A stretch of 64,000 nucleotides of DNA from Apophysomyces variabilis (Eukaryota > Mucoromycota > Mucoromycetes > Mucorales > Mucoraceae): positions 458,209 through 522,208 of the forward strand of contig MZZL01000403.1 in NCBI GenBank assembly GCA_002749535.1. Reading direction: 5' to 3'. The notes below the pieces were generated by a model. That model saw only the letters and a program-made list of their open reading frames with translations, was not told where the DNA came from and ran no database searches. Below, in pieces: positions 39,122-50,150 of this stretch; position 1 is the first letter of the stretch; each line of letters opens with the position of its first letter. The position numbers and the translations under genes were made by a program.

Positions 39122-39459
39122 ATGATTTAAAAGAAATCGATTGTTTCATAATAGCATGTAATTATCTGAATAAGTTTCAGGTCTTTTTATCCAGCCGTCG
39201 TTAGAAAAGGCTGTCTTATAAAGGATGAAAGGGTTGCATCAACAAATACATACTTAACAAAAAGATCTGTTCTGAAATTACGACCGTAGCCAATTCTTTT
39301 CTTATATGACCATACACTTAAACAAAGAAAAAGCATTTGATAAATGACAGATATTTTTTCCATGTCTCAGATTGAATTAAAACTAAAGAATTTCCGAACA
39401 AGGGAAGAAGTATATCGATCTTCTTTTTCACCTTTTCAAATACCTCTAAAACCAAAGTG
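39122..39459. other. intergenic, PKA to sugar transporter
   Basis: A short AT-rich spacer that serves as the 3' end of the kinase gene and the promoter of the sugar transporter. No ORF or clear motif was found. Confidence 0.4.
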
Positions 39460-41041
39460 ATGGATTCCCGCGAGTTGTATATGCCTAGTTATATGGTCTA
39501 TTGTGTGGCGATCAGTTGCCTCACTTCCTTTTGTGTTGGCTGGACCATTGGATCACCTAACATTGCGGGAGACGTTACTCACAGTTGCCCAACCGGGAAT
39601 GCTCATACCGCAAATCCATCCTTCCCTGACTGCCTGCCAATGACTACTGCATTATGGTAAGCTCTCATAATTTGACGGTTATGGAATTGGCCCTAATCAG
39701 ACCTATTCCATTTAGGGGCTTTGCCGTTGCATCGTTTTGCATAGGCGGCCTTATAGGTGGAATCTGTGGTGGCACCGTACAAATGGCTTTAGGCCGCAAA
39801 AAAACAATTATTATCAATGCGTGGGGCTGGATTATTGGGGCAATCCTGATTGGATTGTCCGTTCATAGTAGCATGTTCATTGTTGGTCGTATTTTTTGCG
39901 GACTATCCTGTGGTTTAGGTTCGCTTGCCACTCCTACATATATTGGCGAAGTATCCACTATAAAAGCACGCGGTACTATGGGAACCTGCCATCAGTAAGT
40001 AGTTCTCCTGGTCTATGTATTCTTTCTCTGATATCTATGATTATCTACAGGTTTTTTATCGTCATCGGCATCCTATTATCATCGGTGATTGGTCTACCCA
40101 CTTCGGTTGTTCCCCTCTGGCGTATTAACTTTGCTATCGTTGCTATACCAGCCATTGTGCAAGTTATCATGATGCTGACTTGTGTGGAGTCTCCGCGATG
40201 GTTAATATCCATGAACCGTATCGAGGAGGCCAACGAGGCGCTCAAAAAATTGCGCGGACCTAATGTAGATATCTTGCTGGAACTCTTTGACATAATCGAA
40301 GGTCAAATGGGATCTGCTGCTGCAAGAGAGAAACTTTCATTGCCCCAAGAACAGATCCATAAGGAAGACTACGAAACTCCAGTAACCGAAAAACGTGAAC
40401 CATTGAATGTCTTCCAGATTTTCAAGGATCCTGTTATTCGCCGGATTGCATTCTTGGTCTTATTTTTGCATACGTTCCAACAACTATCTGGAATGAATGC
40501 TGTCATGTACTTCTCTACGACTGTCTTCAAGAGTGCGATCGATTTCCAGACGGCGAAGTACATGACGATCGCTACTATGGGTGTCAACTTCCTGTTTACT
40601 CTTGTGTCAGTTGCCATGATAGATCGGATGGGTCGCAGGGCATTATTCTTGATTGCCACAGCAGGTACTTGTCTTTTCTCGGTCACTCTCGTACTTGGCT
40701 CAAGCTTCAATGTACCTGTCTTGATGGTTATATCCGTGTTCCTTTATGTTGCATCATTTGCGATTGGTATTGGTCCTATTCCATGGATGATTACTTCAGA
40801 GCTCACTCCCATTTACGCATCCTCTTCTGTTGGTGCAGCTGCAACCGCAATGAACTGGGCGATGAACTTTTTGGTTGGCCAAGTCTTTCCTGTTGTGTTT
40901 GCGGCCATCGGAGGCTACTCTTTCCTGATATTTGCTGGCACGTCCCTTTTTGCTTTCTTCGTGATCTTCCTTACCTTGCCAGAAACGAAAGGACGGCCTA
41001 TTGAAGACATTGTTAACAGTTTTGAACGACGATCATCATAG
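39460..41041 (+). CDS. MFS sugar transporter (GLUT/HXT type)
   Basis: This is a 12-helix facilitator or proton symporter of hexoses, 488 residues. Exons: 39460-39656, 39716-39994, 40051-41041; phases fit. Family signatures are MALGRKKTI after helix 2, GRIFCGLSCGLGSLATPTY-IGE in helix 4-5, VESPRWLI, the QQLSGMNAVMYFS sugar-binding stretch of helix 7, DRMGRRALF, GPIPWMITSEL in helix 10 and LPETKGRP at the end. I chose the ATG at 39460 (MDSRELY). A GTG just upstream is not needed. The QLSG(M)NA pattern and the extracellular loop with CPTG and PDCLP look GLUT-like. The sugar specificity cannot be read. Confidence 0.93.
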
Positions 41042-41286
41042 TTATCGGTTTCTATCTAAGCGCTTTTCTCTGTACATAACTGTTTCTTCTTTCTCTTATT
41101 GTAAATATTGGTGTTATTAATATTTCTATGTTTCTCACGGCATGTACTGTAAACAAAGAAGCAAATGGGTTCCTCTGTATTACAAGTTTGAACAAAAAAA
41201 GAAATCTACTGTGTCGCAAAAAAAAAGGGGTTTTTCAGATGTAAAAGTATTGCTTATGGATATGCCAAAAAAATTAAATGGTGTGT
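41042..41286. other. convergent 3' ends
   Basis: Shared terminator space of the sugar transporter (plus) and the Kre33/NAT10 gene (minus). It is AT-rich with several A and T runs that could serve as polyadenylation elements. Confidence 0.4.
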
Positions 41287-44200
41287 TTATGACCGTCTGG
41301 TCTTCTTAGAGGTCTTAAGCTTGCCAGTTTTACGGTCCTTTTCTTTCTGGGCCATTTGCTGTGCAGATTCTGTGAGCTTGCGTTTCTTGGAAGAGTTCTC
41401 GTTCTTAATACTGATGACAGAGCTTAACGCCTTTTTCCCTGACTTGAGAGCCTTGACTTGCGATCCTGCTGCTTCCCAATCTTCGTCCGTGCCACCAATT
41501 GCATATTTAGTAAGATCGAGCGAATCGATCAATTCACGCTGTTTCGCTTTCAAATTCTCCAAGGCTTCATTGCCTGCTTCCTTGAGATCTTCCTCAACGT
41601 CGTCTTTCAGTGGCCGCCATGCCTCTTCATCGTTAATGTCGCGTTTACCCGAGGTTTCCTCTTCTTCCTTAGCTTCAGATTTGGTTTTCAGTTCTGGCAT
41701 AGTTTCCTCCACAGCTTTGCTTTCAACTTTAGCAAAGTATTGACTAAATTTCCGCATAATCTTCACAAACAAGGCTAACACCTGATTGCTCGCCAGAGAC
41801 AGTTCCTTTTCCATATCATCCACTGTTTTGTGCTGGAGACCAATACCTAAAAGGATTGCGCTTTGTGCACCAGAAAGTTTCATTTCCGACGACATTTCAT
41901 CCTTAAAGTAAAGCTCACTGATGGTAGGAACCATGTCAAGGACAACATGGTAGTCGACCATGTTATTAGCGTAGGATTCAAGCCGCTTCAAGTCGTAAGG
42001 TCCAAAGAATAAGTCTAATTTTTCCTTTGTCAATTCCGCTTCCGTCCTTTCACGTCCATGCTTGGCCGCTTCTAGAATGCTGAGTGCGCTAACCGCTGAA
42101 AATGTTCGGAATTGGTATGCCAACAAGTGCAAAAAGCGCTTGGAAAAATCGACAGAGAAAGCATCAAGCCAGGAAGTGTTAGAAACGCGATCATCGCCGG
42201 TAAGTGTCTTGATCATGACGCATGTATGCTCGCCTGTCAGGTCATTAGCTGTTTGTCGCAAGTAAAGGGGCACAAATCCAGCACGTTTCCAAAACTTGTG
42301 AAGATTAGGCGTTAGGCCATAGGAAACACCCAAATAATCTAAGCGAGTTGCTTGCTTTTCAGCCAATTTCGTCAGCAAAGGTGGCATTTTACGAGGGTCT
42401 CGCACTTTGACTTGGTCAGTCTTTAGATCCGCGTTTTCGATTTCATCATCATCCACTCGAGGTAATGATTCTTCTTCCATATCCATAGATTCGGCCAGAT
42501 CGGATATTTCTCCTTTGTAGAAAGATGTCAATTGTTCAAGTGCTCTGGAGCCATATCCCATATTAGCATAATCTGGATGGGTTGCAATGCGGACAACACG
42601 CGCTCCTGATAAACTTGCAAAATCATCATCCTGAAATTGCTGTGAAATCAACCATGGAATCATATCACCGGCAGGACGCTGACCACGAGAGAGCGAATTG
42701 ATTACGGTTTGACGAGAAATTTCACCTTCAAGGCAGACCTGGATGACGACTAAAGGATCAGGCAAGCTAGTGTTATTCTCGGATATGGGAGGTAGCAGGA
42801 CGAACAGATGGTGCGCCGGTGCATCACTCATGAGTTGCAGGTCGTTGGGTGAGTTTTTGTAATGACTGGCAACGTATAAAGCCATCATACGCTGAAGGAA
42901 AGTTTCGCTTACAGGATGGTAAGAGAAAAGTGTGTCACGGTTAACGTAATAAAGCTCGCATTCAGACGGATGAGGACAGCCCTGAATATTCTTCGAAACA
43001 ACAGTGGCATCCAAGCAAAGTAACTTGTTTAGCCATTTTTCGACAGGATCGTTGGGAGCATAACGAATGGGTTCCTCTAACTTTACTTCTTTAAGTGTTC
43101 GGCCGCCAAGCGCGCTGCTGTTAACATCATCCGAAGCTTTCTTGGCCTGAAGATCGCGACCAACTATCACATTTTCTCCCGAAGCATCCTTTGCAACATC
43201 TCCTGTCTTTCCCACAAATCCGCGTGATTGTTCCCGAAGCTGTTGGATCAACTTGAGAGAAAGCGATCTACCAGTGCCTTCATAACCGTTAATTGTGGAA
43301 GCCATGAACACCAGATAGGGGCCCAAAAGCTTTCGGACAATTGGCAATGGAATGGCAGCAGCCTCGTCAATAACAACCAATTCAGCTTGACCGAGCACAT
43401 GGGCATCTTGAGGTTGAATATACTATGAAGATCATGTCAGCAGGTCTATATCTCGTATGCTGATTGTCGAGTCAAATACCTGGATGGTCTGTCGATGTTG
43501 TCTAAAGATATTGACGCGAACAATAGCCTTGTTGAATTCCGGGTTAGTTGATTGTACAATGTCGTAGTCAAGATGCTCTTCGTAACCCAAAGCATCAAAA
43601 CCCTTAAAGACAAATTCGAAAAGAGTTTTCAAGTTCTCGGGACTTGGTGAAGTAACAAAAATGTTGGAATAGCCATATGCTACAGCTGATGCCATAGCAA
43701 TACCCAAGGCAGCTGATTTACCTCGACCACGAGCAGCAGTAAGGGCAACAGTGCTACGGAGTGACTTCTCCGAAATCGCTTCAATAAAAGTAAGCAAGGC
43801 CTTAGCTTGGTCAACAGTCTTGGTACACTTGACAAGCGATCCAACAGGTTCGGTGTCCGCCAATGATTGCTTCAATTCGTCCAATTCCATATCCTCTGGG
43901 GACTTGGCATCTTCTGCTGTCTTAAGACTCAAAGGTTTGACATGCTTACCCATGCTGATAGGCAGCACGTTAAGTTCATCGTCCACAACTAAACAGTTCT
44001 CGCTTGATCCCAAAGACAAAATAAATCGTTCGTTGAATCGAGCCACAATATCACTGTGTGCCTCCGTACGATACCGTGAATGGACGTCCTATTTCCTCTA
44101 TCGGTTAACACTGTTTGCCACTTAATTAAAAATACATATACCATGGTCATAGTATACAGCTGCTTGAGGGAACTCATACTCTTCAGCAAAAGTACCACCA

Positions 44201-44766
44201 TACCTCCACCTTCCACGGTTTCAATGGTTCTAGCAAGCGTGTTGGGAGTAATGGCTTCGAAATCCTGCAGAATACACATGCCATAGGTGTTACCAAGGAT
44301 CTTCTGGGTCTCTTTATAGTAGGCGTAACGAATGTTGGTAACGGTAACAAATAATTCGAACGGATCATCAGCATTTGCTTCACGTATACCACGCTTTATA
44401 TCTTTCTTGAGCTTAGCTTCGCGCTTCTTGCGATGACTGGATTATCGAATGTAAGTTTTGTTGAGATTCCCCCACTAAACAGTCCTTTCTTTCCTTTCTT
44501 ACCTTGTAAAGCCTAGTTCCTTTTTGTAACACCATAATACCGACGGACGGGCAGTGACCTGAGCCTGCGACAAAAGCCAGTGCAAATTGACGATCTACAA
44601 CCATTAAATTCGGTTAGATCCGCCGAGGCGATCAGCTACATTCACCGGTCTCACTTACTTGATCCCGACCTCTGTCGCCAACAATGACAAAGAATGACCG
44701 GTGTTTAGTTTGCACACAGTTCTTAATGAGTGTGTGAACTCGAGAATCAACCGCTTTCTTCACCAT
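41287..44766 (-). CDS. KRE33: RNA cytidine acetyltransferase (Kre33/NAT10)
   Basis: This enzyme makes N4-acetylcytidine in 18S rRNA and tRNA and is needed for 40S biogenesis in the nucleolus. It has about 1,079 residues. Exons (minus): 44766-44659, 44594-44503, 44436-44142, 44088-43480, 43422-41287; all phases fit. The start MVKKAVDSRVHTLIKNCV and FVIVGDRGRDQIVNLHWLL match the family's opening. RPSVLWCYKKELGF, the ATPase Walker A in ALTAARGRGKSAALG and the DEAA box (LVVIDEAAAIPLP) follow. The GNAT part shows ARVVRIATHPDYANMGYGSRAL, and SYGLTPNLHKFWKRAGFVP comes after it. The C terminus is Lys-rich, as expected for a nucleolar protein. Length and order match yeast Kre33. Confidence 0.97.
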
Positions 44767-45783
44767 TGCAGTAACAATGTGTAGACGAACAAAACAGGTC
44801 TAGTCGTATGTGGCTGCGTCTTTCACTTTAGTAAAGGCAGTCCTCAGCGGTGTTTCAAGTACATAAGGATTTCCCAGACAACGACAGCTTTGAAACGAAT
44901 GGGTTATTCCATGTCATTACTGTCTATTAAATTAAGTTTCACTCCTTAAAAAGATCTTAGCCATAAAAATGGTCAAGCTTGCATTAACAAAGAAATATAC
45001 GTTATCAGGAAAGGTTTATACGGGAACATGTCGCCGTCTCAGTTACATCTACTAGACCTTCCATGGATGAGGGACATGGATAATGCAACATTTGGTGCGG
45101 ATTAGAGTACAAAATTAAACTGAGTTTGCTATATCGGGCGGTACTTCTGCACTTATCGAAACTGAGACAAGGAATGCAATTAATTGAAATGGTTGAAGTG
45201 GCTAATGCACAATCAAATGCGCAGATAATATACGATAGACATGTAGAGTTGATCCTGAAAGTAAACCAATAATAGATTATGACCGATTGATCTAAATATA
45301 TTCAAGATCAAAAAGTTCAACGCATCAAATAGCATCTGTTTGGCACAATTCGATATAGCGATCATGCTTACGATTATAAACCGCGCCTTTATAATGCCAT
45401 GGAAATGTCTAGACTGGGCTTGGGATACATTTAGAAGTATAATAGAAATGTTTGCAAGGGAGTGTTAGTGTTACTATAAAGATGCATTTCAATGCATCCA
45501 CGCTTAAATCTGTGTCTTTGGACCGCATTTTCATTGTTTGTTTTGAAACTTATTTACAACGATTACTTGAACTGATTCCAGTTCGACCGTAGATGAAATA
45601 TATCCATCACTGATCAAATTTACGATCGCTCGTGTATGACATATTCATGTTTTCTTGCGGTGTGTATTAATCATTGTGGCTATAAAGCGTTTATCGACAT
45701 CTAGGACCAAGTTTTGTTAGTATATATGTGTCTGCAGTTGTCATGGTAACCGAATGGCGGTTTGCCATATACTTCATCCCGAA

Positions 45784-45945
45784 CATCGAGGTGATGCAGT
45801 TCGCTATGGTCTTAAAGTCGGTACATCGAGGTGGTGCAGTTCCTTATGTTTTTGGTAAATCGGTGCATCGAGGTGGTGCAGTTCGCCATCCACGGCGAAT
45901 GGGTGAAGTGCGGCCATGTACGTGGACCTGGTGCAGTTCGGCATG
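45784..45945 (+). repeat. tandem-like copies of CATCGAGGTGGTGCAGTTC
   Basis: Three near-identical copies start at 45784, 45824 and 45866, with periods of 40 and 42 bp. A fourth, more degenerate copy (CCTGGTGCAGTTCGGC) lies at about 45927. The spacer between copies keeps TTTGGTAAAT/CTTAAAGTC-like sequence only loosely. Function unknown. Confidence 0.85.
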
Positions 45946-46102
45946 GCACTGACATGATACAGCCCTCATGTCCCCACACGCCCCCCCCGTACCAGCGCGC
46001 CGCACTTGCCCTTGCGCGCCACCTCGCGCCACCTCTAGCCACCCAGCGCCAGTCACAAACCCAACCACAACACTTGAAAATTATTATTGCCCTAGTCCCC
46101 GC

Positions 46103-46207
46103 GATCTTTATTAATATCGAGGGATCAATTGGAACCAGGACAATAATAAAACTTAACAGTCACTGTTGGTCCTCAGGATCTTTATTATTAACGGGATCAA
46201 AGGACCA
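46103..46207 (+). repeat. diverged direct repeat, GATCTTTATTA...GGATCAA...CCA
   Basis: Two copies of about 31-35 bp (46103-46137 and 46177-46207) share GATCTTTATTA, then CG and GGGATCAA, then GGA(A)CCA, with small indels. They could be a relic of a longer repeat such as an LTR or a non-autonomous element. No coding remnant is attached. Confidence 0.7.
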
Positions 46208-46282
46208 AAACGAAGGAAAAAAAATAAGGGAGGGGAAATGAAGACTAAACTATGACTAAACTAAAAACTAAACTATAATCTC

Positions 46283-46357
46283 GGCCAAAAGGCCTTAGAG
46301 AGGATAGGCAAAGAGAAAATTAACTTCACTTTACTTTAATCTCGGCCCAAAAGGGCC
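46283..46357 (+). repeat. two related hairpins GGCC-AAAA-GGCC and GGCCC-AAAA-GGGCC
   Basis: Hairpin 1 is at 46283-46294 and hairpin 2 at 46344-46357. Both are preceded by TAATCTC and followed by TTA. The second has one extra C-G pair at the top of the stem, a paired change that keeps the loop AAAA. This suggests a conserved structure within a repeated element. Confidence 0.8.
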
Positions 46358-48078
46358 TTAATGTTGCAAAGAAAGCGAAAAAGAATCAGGAACCATGTTC
46401 TTTTATACTTTTTGCTCTGTGACTGGCAAGTAGAACAAACTTTCGATTATCTCTCTTGTTCTTAAGCAATTTACTTTTCCCTGAGTCGTCCTCTTAACAC
46501 TCTCCACTCTTTCCCGATCTTTCCATGTTATCCATTGTTGCTCCCCTAGTCCTCTTACTTATATCACTATTCCTTTCTCTCCTCATTTTTTGCCCTTCAG
46601 AGCCCAAGGGATTTTTTAGTTCTTTCTTCTCTTTAGTTTTTTTTTACTTCTTTTTTCGATCTAGCTAGAGCAGATAGGCCGAATGGCGCAAGTGCTCATT
46701 GGCATTCTAATAAAATCAATTTTCAACTGAGCAAATTTACTGCAGTAGCAGGGCCGATAGGGCCGGTAGCAAGAAGTAGTGTTAACGTTATATGAAAATA
46801 TTAATAAAAATAATTGAAAAGAAAATCTCGCATACCGTAGACATAACTGTTTTTGGTATTGAAAAGAATTTGCATGGAATTACAACAAATGGAGAGTGAA
46901 TGAAGTACTCGCGTTTATGCAGACATGACGGACGAATGTCCAGTCCAATCAAAAACAGATCCGAACATAGATTAACATAGATCCAAGCTGCATCTCTGGC
47001 CTGTACGTGCTGTACTTCCTTTTTATTAAAGAAGAAAAAAGAAAGCAACCCAAATGAGTCTGTTTTATGCAATGTGGAATCGGATTGCATCTTCGTCTAA
47101 TGAAGGTCGAAATGCTGAATGTTGTGTAAAAGTAACTTTTAGCATTGGTTTGCGTAAAGACAAAACAGAAACAGAAAAATAATGGACTACATCACTTTGG
47201 TTCCTGGAAAGAATGTATAAACGCGTCGGTTTATGCATACTGAAACTTAAAACCATAGGCACCAGTAACGCGGCAACCATATACAATACGTAGCACTGTT
47301 CATCAAGTTTTATAGCCTTTTCCCCCGCTCTTTTGAAAACAATAGAAAAAATGCTAGTTTTCTATATATTCTGTACACTTTGGCTTAAAGTCAGGCACTG
47401 CGTTGGTCAATTGCGAAACAGCAACAAGTCGCATTTCGGTCATTTCATGCGCTTTATTTGCCATCATTAGCTCCACAAGGCGCATTTGCACATGAGAAGT
47501 ATAACATGCCATTCCACACCATCTTTACAAAAGGACTTTATTTACGAAACCCATTTTATTTTATTTTCAAGCCGTCCTTTTCTCTTCTTTTGATGTTTGC
47601 ACCATATGTCGTACTATGGAGGGCTGCATAAACCTTGCGCGCGCTGTTATTACAGCGAGCCAATCATATGGCAGGATAACATCGATGCAGTAGAAGTAAG
47701 CAAACCAGATGCCCATTTACATCTTTAATCCAGTTAAAACGTCCGTTATAAAGCATTGATGTATTATTTATATTTCATTGTTTATACACCAGATGAAAAG
47801 AAGAAAGCAATATTGCTGAAGCAGCGGTTAAAGATGCAGCATTTTGGCTTGCAATTAGCACTCCATTTCCGTTTCATTTGGCCATCACGCATTACAGTGA
47901 GCGCAGCGTCAATTGGCGGTTTTGGGATGAGCCAAATGGCGGATATTGAAATATCAAATGGCGGATTTGCACGAGACCAAATAGCGGCAGCCGTGTAAGC
48001 AAATGGCATTTTTCATCACTTCATTTCGCGTGAAACAATTAGCAGCAAACGTTATTGTCTTCTTTATAGCTATTACTT

Positions 48079-49419
48079 CTACATATTCTGCTTTATTAAA
48101 TAGGTCTTTTTTTTTAAGCAATCATCGAAATGATCAACTGAGTGCCGAATGAAGGCTTTTAGATGATGGATTGGTACACTATTGCAAGCATCAGCAATCC
48201 TCGTTCTTAAATCTTCCTTGTCTGCGAACTCGCTACGTTTGACCTTATGCTTGACAACTGACCAAAATTGCTCGATGGGATTAAGTTCTGGAGAATATGG
48301 TGGAAGATAGACACACTTATATCCTCGCTTGTTAATAAGTTCTTCGATCTCGCTTGAAGTGTGAATTGGCGCATTATCCATTATAACATAGAATTCTTTC
48401 ATTTTCAAATTTTTATCCATTTCAGCGAGAGTTTTGCTGATAAACTTCACATAATGGCCTGTTGTTGTGCCTTTAGTTGCAGAATGTCTTGTTTCAGTCG
48501 CCTTTCTTTTCCTTCCACCATCAATCTTTCTGCGTTTTGGAACTTCAGGGAACCGCAATTCCATCTGAACTACACCTAAAGCAGAACTTGCACCAAGCAC
48601 TGTATGGGATACTCCCTTGGTGGTTGCTGTGGTAATAATTGCTGGTGTACCGCGTGCTGACCAAGCTGATGGAGGTCTCATGTTGATGTTGAAACCAGTT
48701 TCATCAATGAAGACGCAATTAGTAAGAAAATCAATGTCAGTTTGCGCCCATTGTTGCACCCAGTCGAGACGTTTTTGCAATGTTTGCTGGCCGTTTCTAG
48801 CAACGGGATGAAGTGTCACTCTTTTAAACGACAAGTTGCATTCATCCTTTAAAAACTTTCTGACGCTAGTTTCTTTCAAGCTAAAGTTTTCAAATGATTG
48901 TACTAAGTTATCAACTGCGTCGATGACTCTTGCTTGAGGATTCTCATCAAAGAAATTAATAAGATGATCCCTCTGCTCGTCTTTAAGTTGACTAGTTTTC
49001 CTTTTGTTGATATTGGTTTTCTTTTCAAAAATGTTCCATTGTCGATCTTCGCGAAGTTTCTTTGCCCATGTTTGTGCAGTACGCTCAGCAATATCTACAA
49101 GTCTACCAGCACGAGCAGCTTTGTAAAGTTTGACTTTAAGATAGTAAACGAAAAGCACTTCTTGATCTGCAGTGTAGACATTGTAGGTATTCCCTGTGAT
49201 GTGCTTTATTCTGTTTTTCAGTTCTCTCATGGGAATCTCAAGATTGGCTTCAATTTCACCTCTTTCACTTTGCTGCACTTCCTGATATCTTGTCAAGGCC
49301 GTTAGTGTTTCCAGATGATGCGGGTCAACTTCTTCAACCCAGTCCATTGCATCGTTTCCTTGTTCATCCATGATTTTTCCTTGACCATCTTCATAAAAGA
49401 AATAAGCATTCATTGACAT
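48079..49419 (-). CDS. intact IS630/Tc1-like DD34E transposase
   Basis: This is a DDE transposase for cut-and-paste transposition at TA sites, 446 residues in a single uninterrupted exon. The N-terminal third is helix-rich, with a helix-turn-helix region (IAERTAQTWAKKL about residues 110-122) and a second DNA-binding part. The catalytic triad is complete: Asp239 in FIDETGF, Asp348 in VIMDNAPIH and Glu383 in LPPYSPELNPIEQFW. With 34 residues between the last two, it is a DD34E enzyme. A basic insert (KRRKIDGGRKRK) lies between the first two acids and may be a nuclear localisation signal. I could not find terminal inverted repeats on either side, so it may be immobile or truncated at its ends. 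Confidence 0.95.
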   Translation of the reverse strand: MSMNAYFFYEDGQGKIMDEQGNDAMDWVEEVDPHHLETLTALTRYQEVQQSERGEIEANLEIPMRELKNRIKHITGNTYNVYTADQEVLFVYYLKVKLYKAARAGRLVDIAERTAQTWAKKLREDRQWNIFEKKTNINKRKTSQLKDEQRDHLINFFDENPQARVIDAVDNLVQSFENFSLKETSVRKFLKDECNLSFKRVTLHPVARNGQQTLQKRLDWVQQWAQTDIDFLTNCVFIDETGFNINMRPPSAWSARGTPAIITTATTKGVSHTVLGASSALGVVQMELRFPEVPKRRKIDGGRKRKATETRHSATKGTTTGHYVKFISKTLAEMDKNLKMKEFYVIMDNAPIHTSSEIEELINKRGYKCVYLPPYSPELNPIEQFWSVVKHKVKRSEFADKEDLRTRIADACNSVPIHHLKAFIRHSVDHFDDCLKKKTYLIKQNM

Positions 49420-49496
49420 ATTTGTTGTTGTAAAAAGCGAAGGAGAGAGAGAGCAAAAGGGAGCTTGACTAAAAATTATTATACCCTTTTTTCAGG

Positions 49497-49603
49497 AATT
49501 ACTGGCGCACATTTGGGATGGGAACTGGCGTTACACAAGAGGAGTAAGAGGCGTAGGACTGAGGATGAATCTGACGCGTTATCAGAAAAGAAAGTGGCAC
49601 ATT
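49497..49603 (+). repeat. inverted repeat arm, left
   Basis: Positions 49497-49559 (63 bp) match 53309-53371 perfectly on the opposite strand, and 49578-49603 (26 bp) match 53241-53266. Between the two blocks this arm lacks 24 nt present in the right arm. The arm is open as GWELALHKRSKRRRT, with SEKKVAH after the gap, and then ends at a stop. A TTTTTTCAG acceptor-like signal sits directly outside it. Confidence 0.92.
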
Positions 49604-49982
49604 GTCAATGAAACCATGTTCAACTACGTTGTAAACAGTCATAAAAATTGGAAACAGAGTGTTTGCAAAGGCCTTTTTAAATCGCTAGAATAGATCTCAT
49701 TGCATGCATCTCTGATTCGCGAAGTCAATGTTTCCGTCAGAAAGTGACGTAAGCACATAATTCAAGGACAGCTATTTACAACATTCCCCCAACATACTGC
49801 GTACCTCCCTCAACTCTTAGCACGAAACGATTTCTTTTCTCATGTGCTATAATGCTAGTACGTCAGTCTATTATGATGGTTTACAATGCAAGCATTAATA
49901 CCAATTCGACTACAAGATGTTATTGACGAGGAGATTAGTCAACTGGCGTTAAATGCGATAGGCCTTGGTAGTTGCTGATATG

Positions 49983-50150
49983 AACCCTGCCCTCACACGG
50001 AGAACTTTTCGGCAGCCTTGGGCATGTGCCCTCCTGCTGGGAGTGGGAGCCTAGCAGCTGCCAAGGTCAAGCAGAGCTGTTAACAACCCTGCCCTCACAC
50101 GGAGAACTTTTCGGCAGCCTTGGGCATATGCCCTCCTGCTGGGAGTGGGA
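49983..50150 (+). repeat. two 66-bp direct repeats, period 102 bp
   Basis: Copy 1 is 49983-50048 and copy 2 is 50085-50150. They differ at a single base in 66. Each contains a self-complementary core, GGGCATGTGCCC in copy 1 and GGGCATATGCCC in copy 2. The one difference lies in the loop or centre and keeps the stem. The repeat is GC-richer than its surroundings and has no open frame of note. Confidence 0.95.

Larger units (their letters stand above)
44767..48078. other. repeat-rich intergenic region, no gene supported
   Basis: 3.3 kb between Kre33 and the intact transposase. It holds the 40-bp-period repeats, a short GC-rich C-run segment, the GATCTTTATTA pair and two similar hairpins listed separately. 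ORFs at 45728-46241 and 45812-46068 only translate those repeats. At 47.9 kb the motif CAAATGGCGGAT occurs twice within 30 bp, and related ATTTGCC/CAAATGGC words are frequent at 47.4-48.0 kb. No terminal repeat of the transposase was found there. Confidence 0.5.

Noticed and set aside
41321..43428. several long ORFs on the plus strand across the Kre33 gene
   Set aside because: They are antisense shadows of a long, well conserved coding exon.
45784..45945. CRISPR-like array
   Set aside because: The repeats are only about 19 bp, spacers are similar to each other in part, there are three to four units, and the DNA is eukaryotic.
45728..46241. overlapping ORFs of 74-136 codons on both strands
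   Set aside because: They translate the 40-bp repeats and the GC-rich segment. Frames on both strands at once point to composition, not coding.
46279..46303. U2 snRNA-like TCTCGGCC...GGCC
   Set aside because: It resembles the U2 5' end only in the short CTCGGCC word. The order of the remaining bases is reversed, and no branch-recognition or Sm sequence follows.
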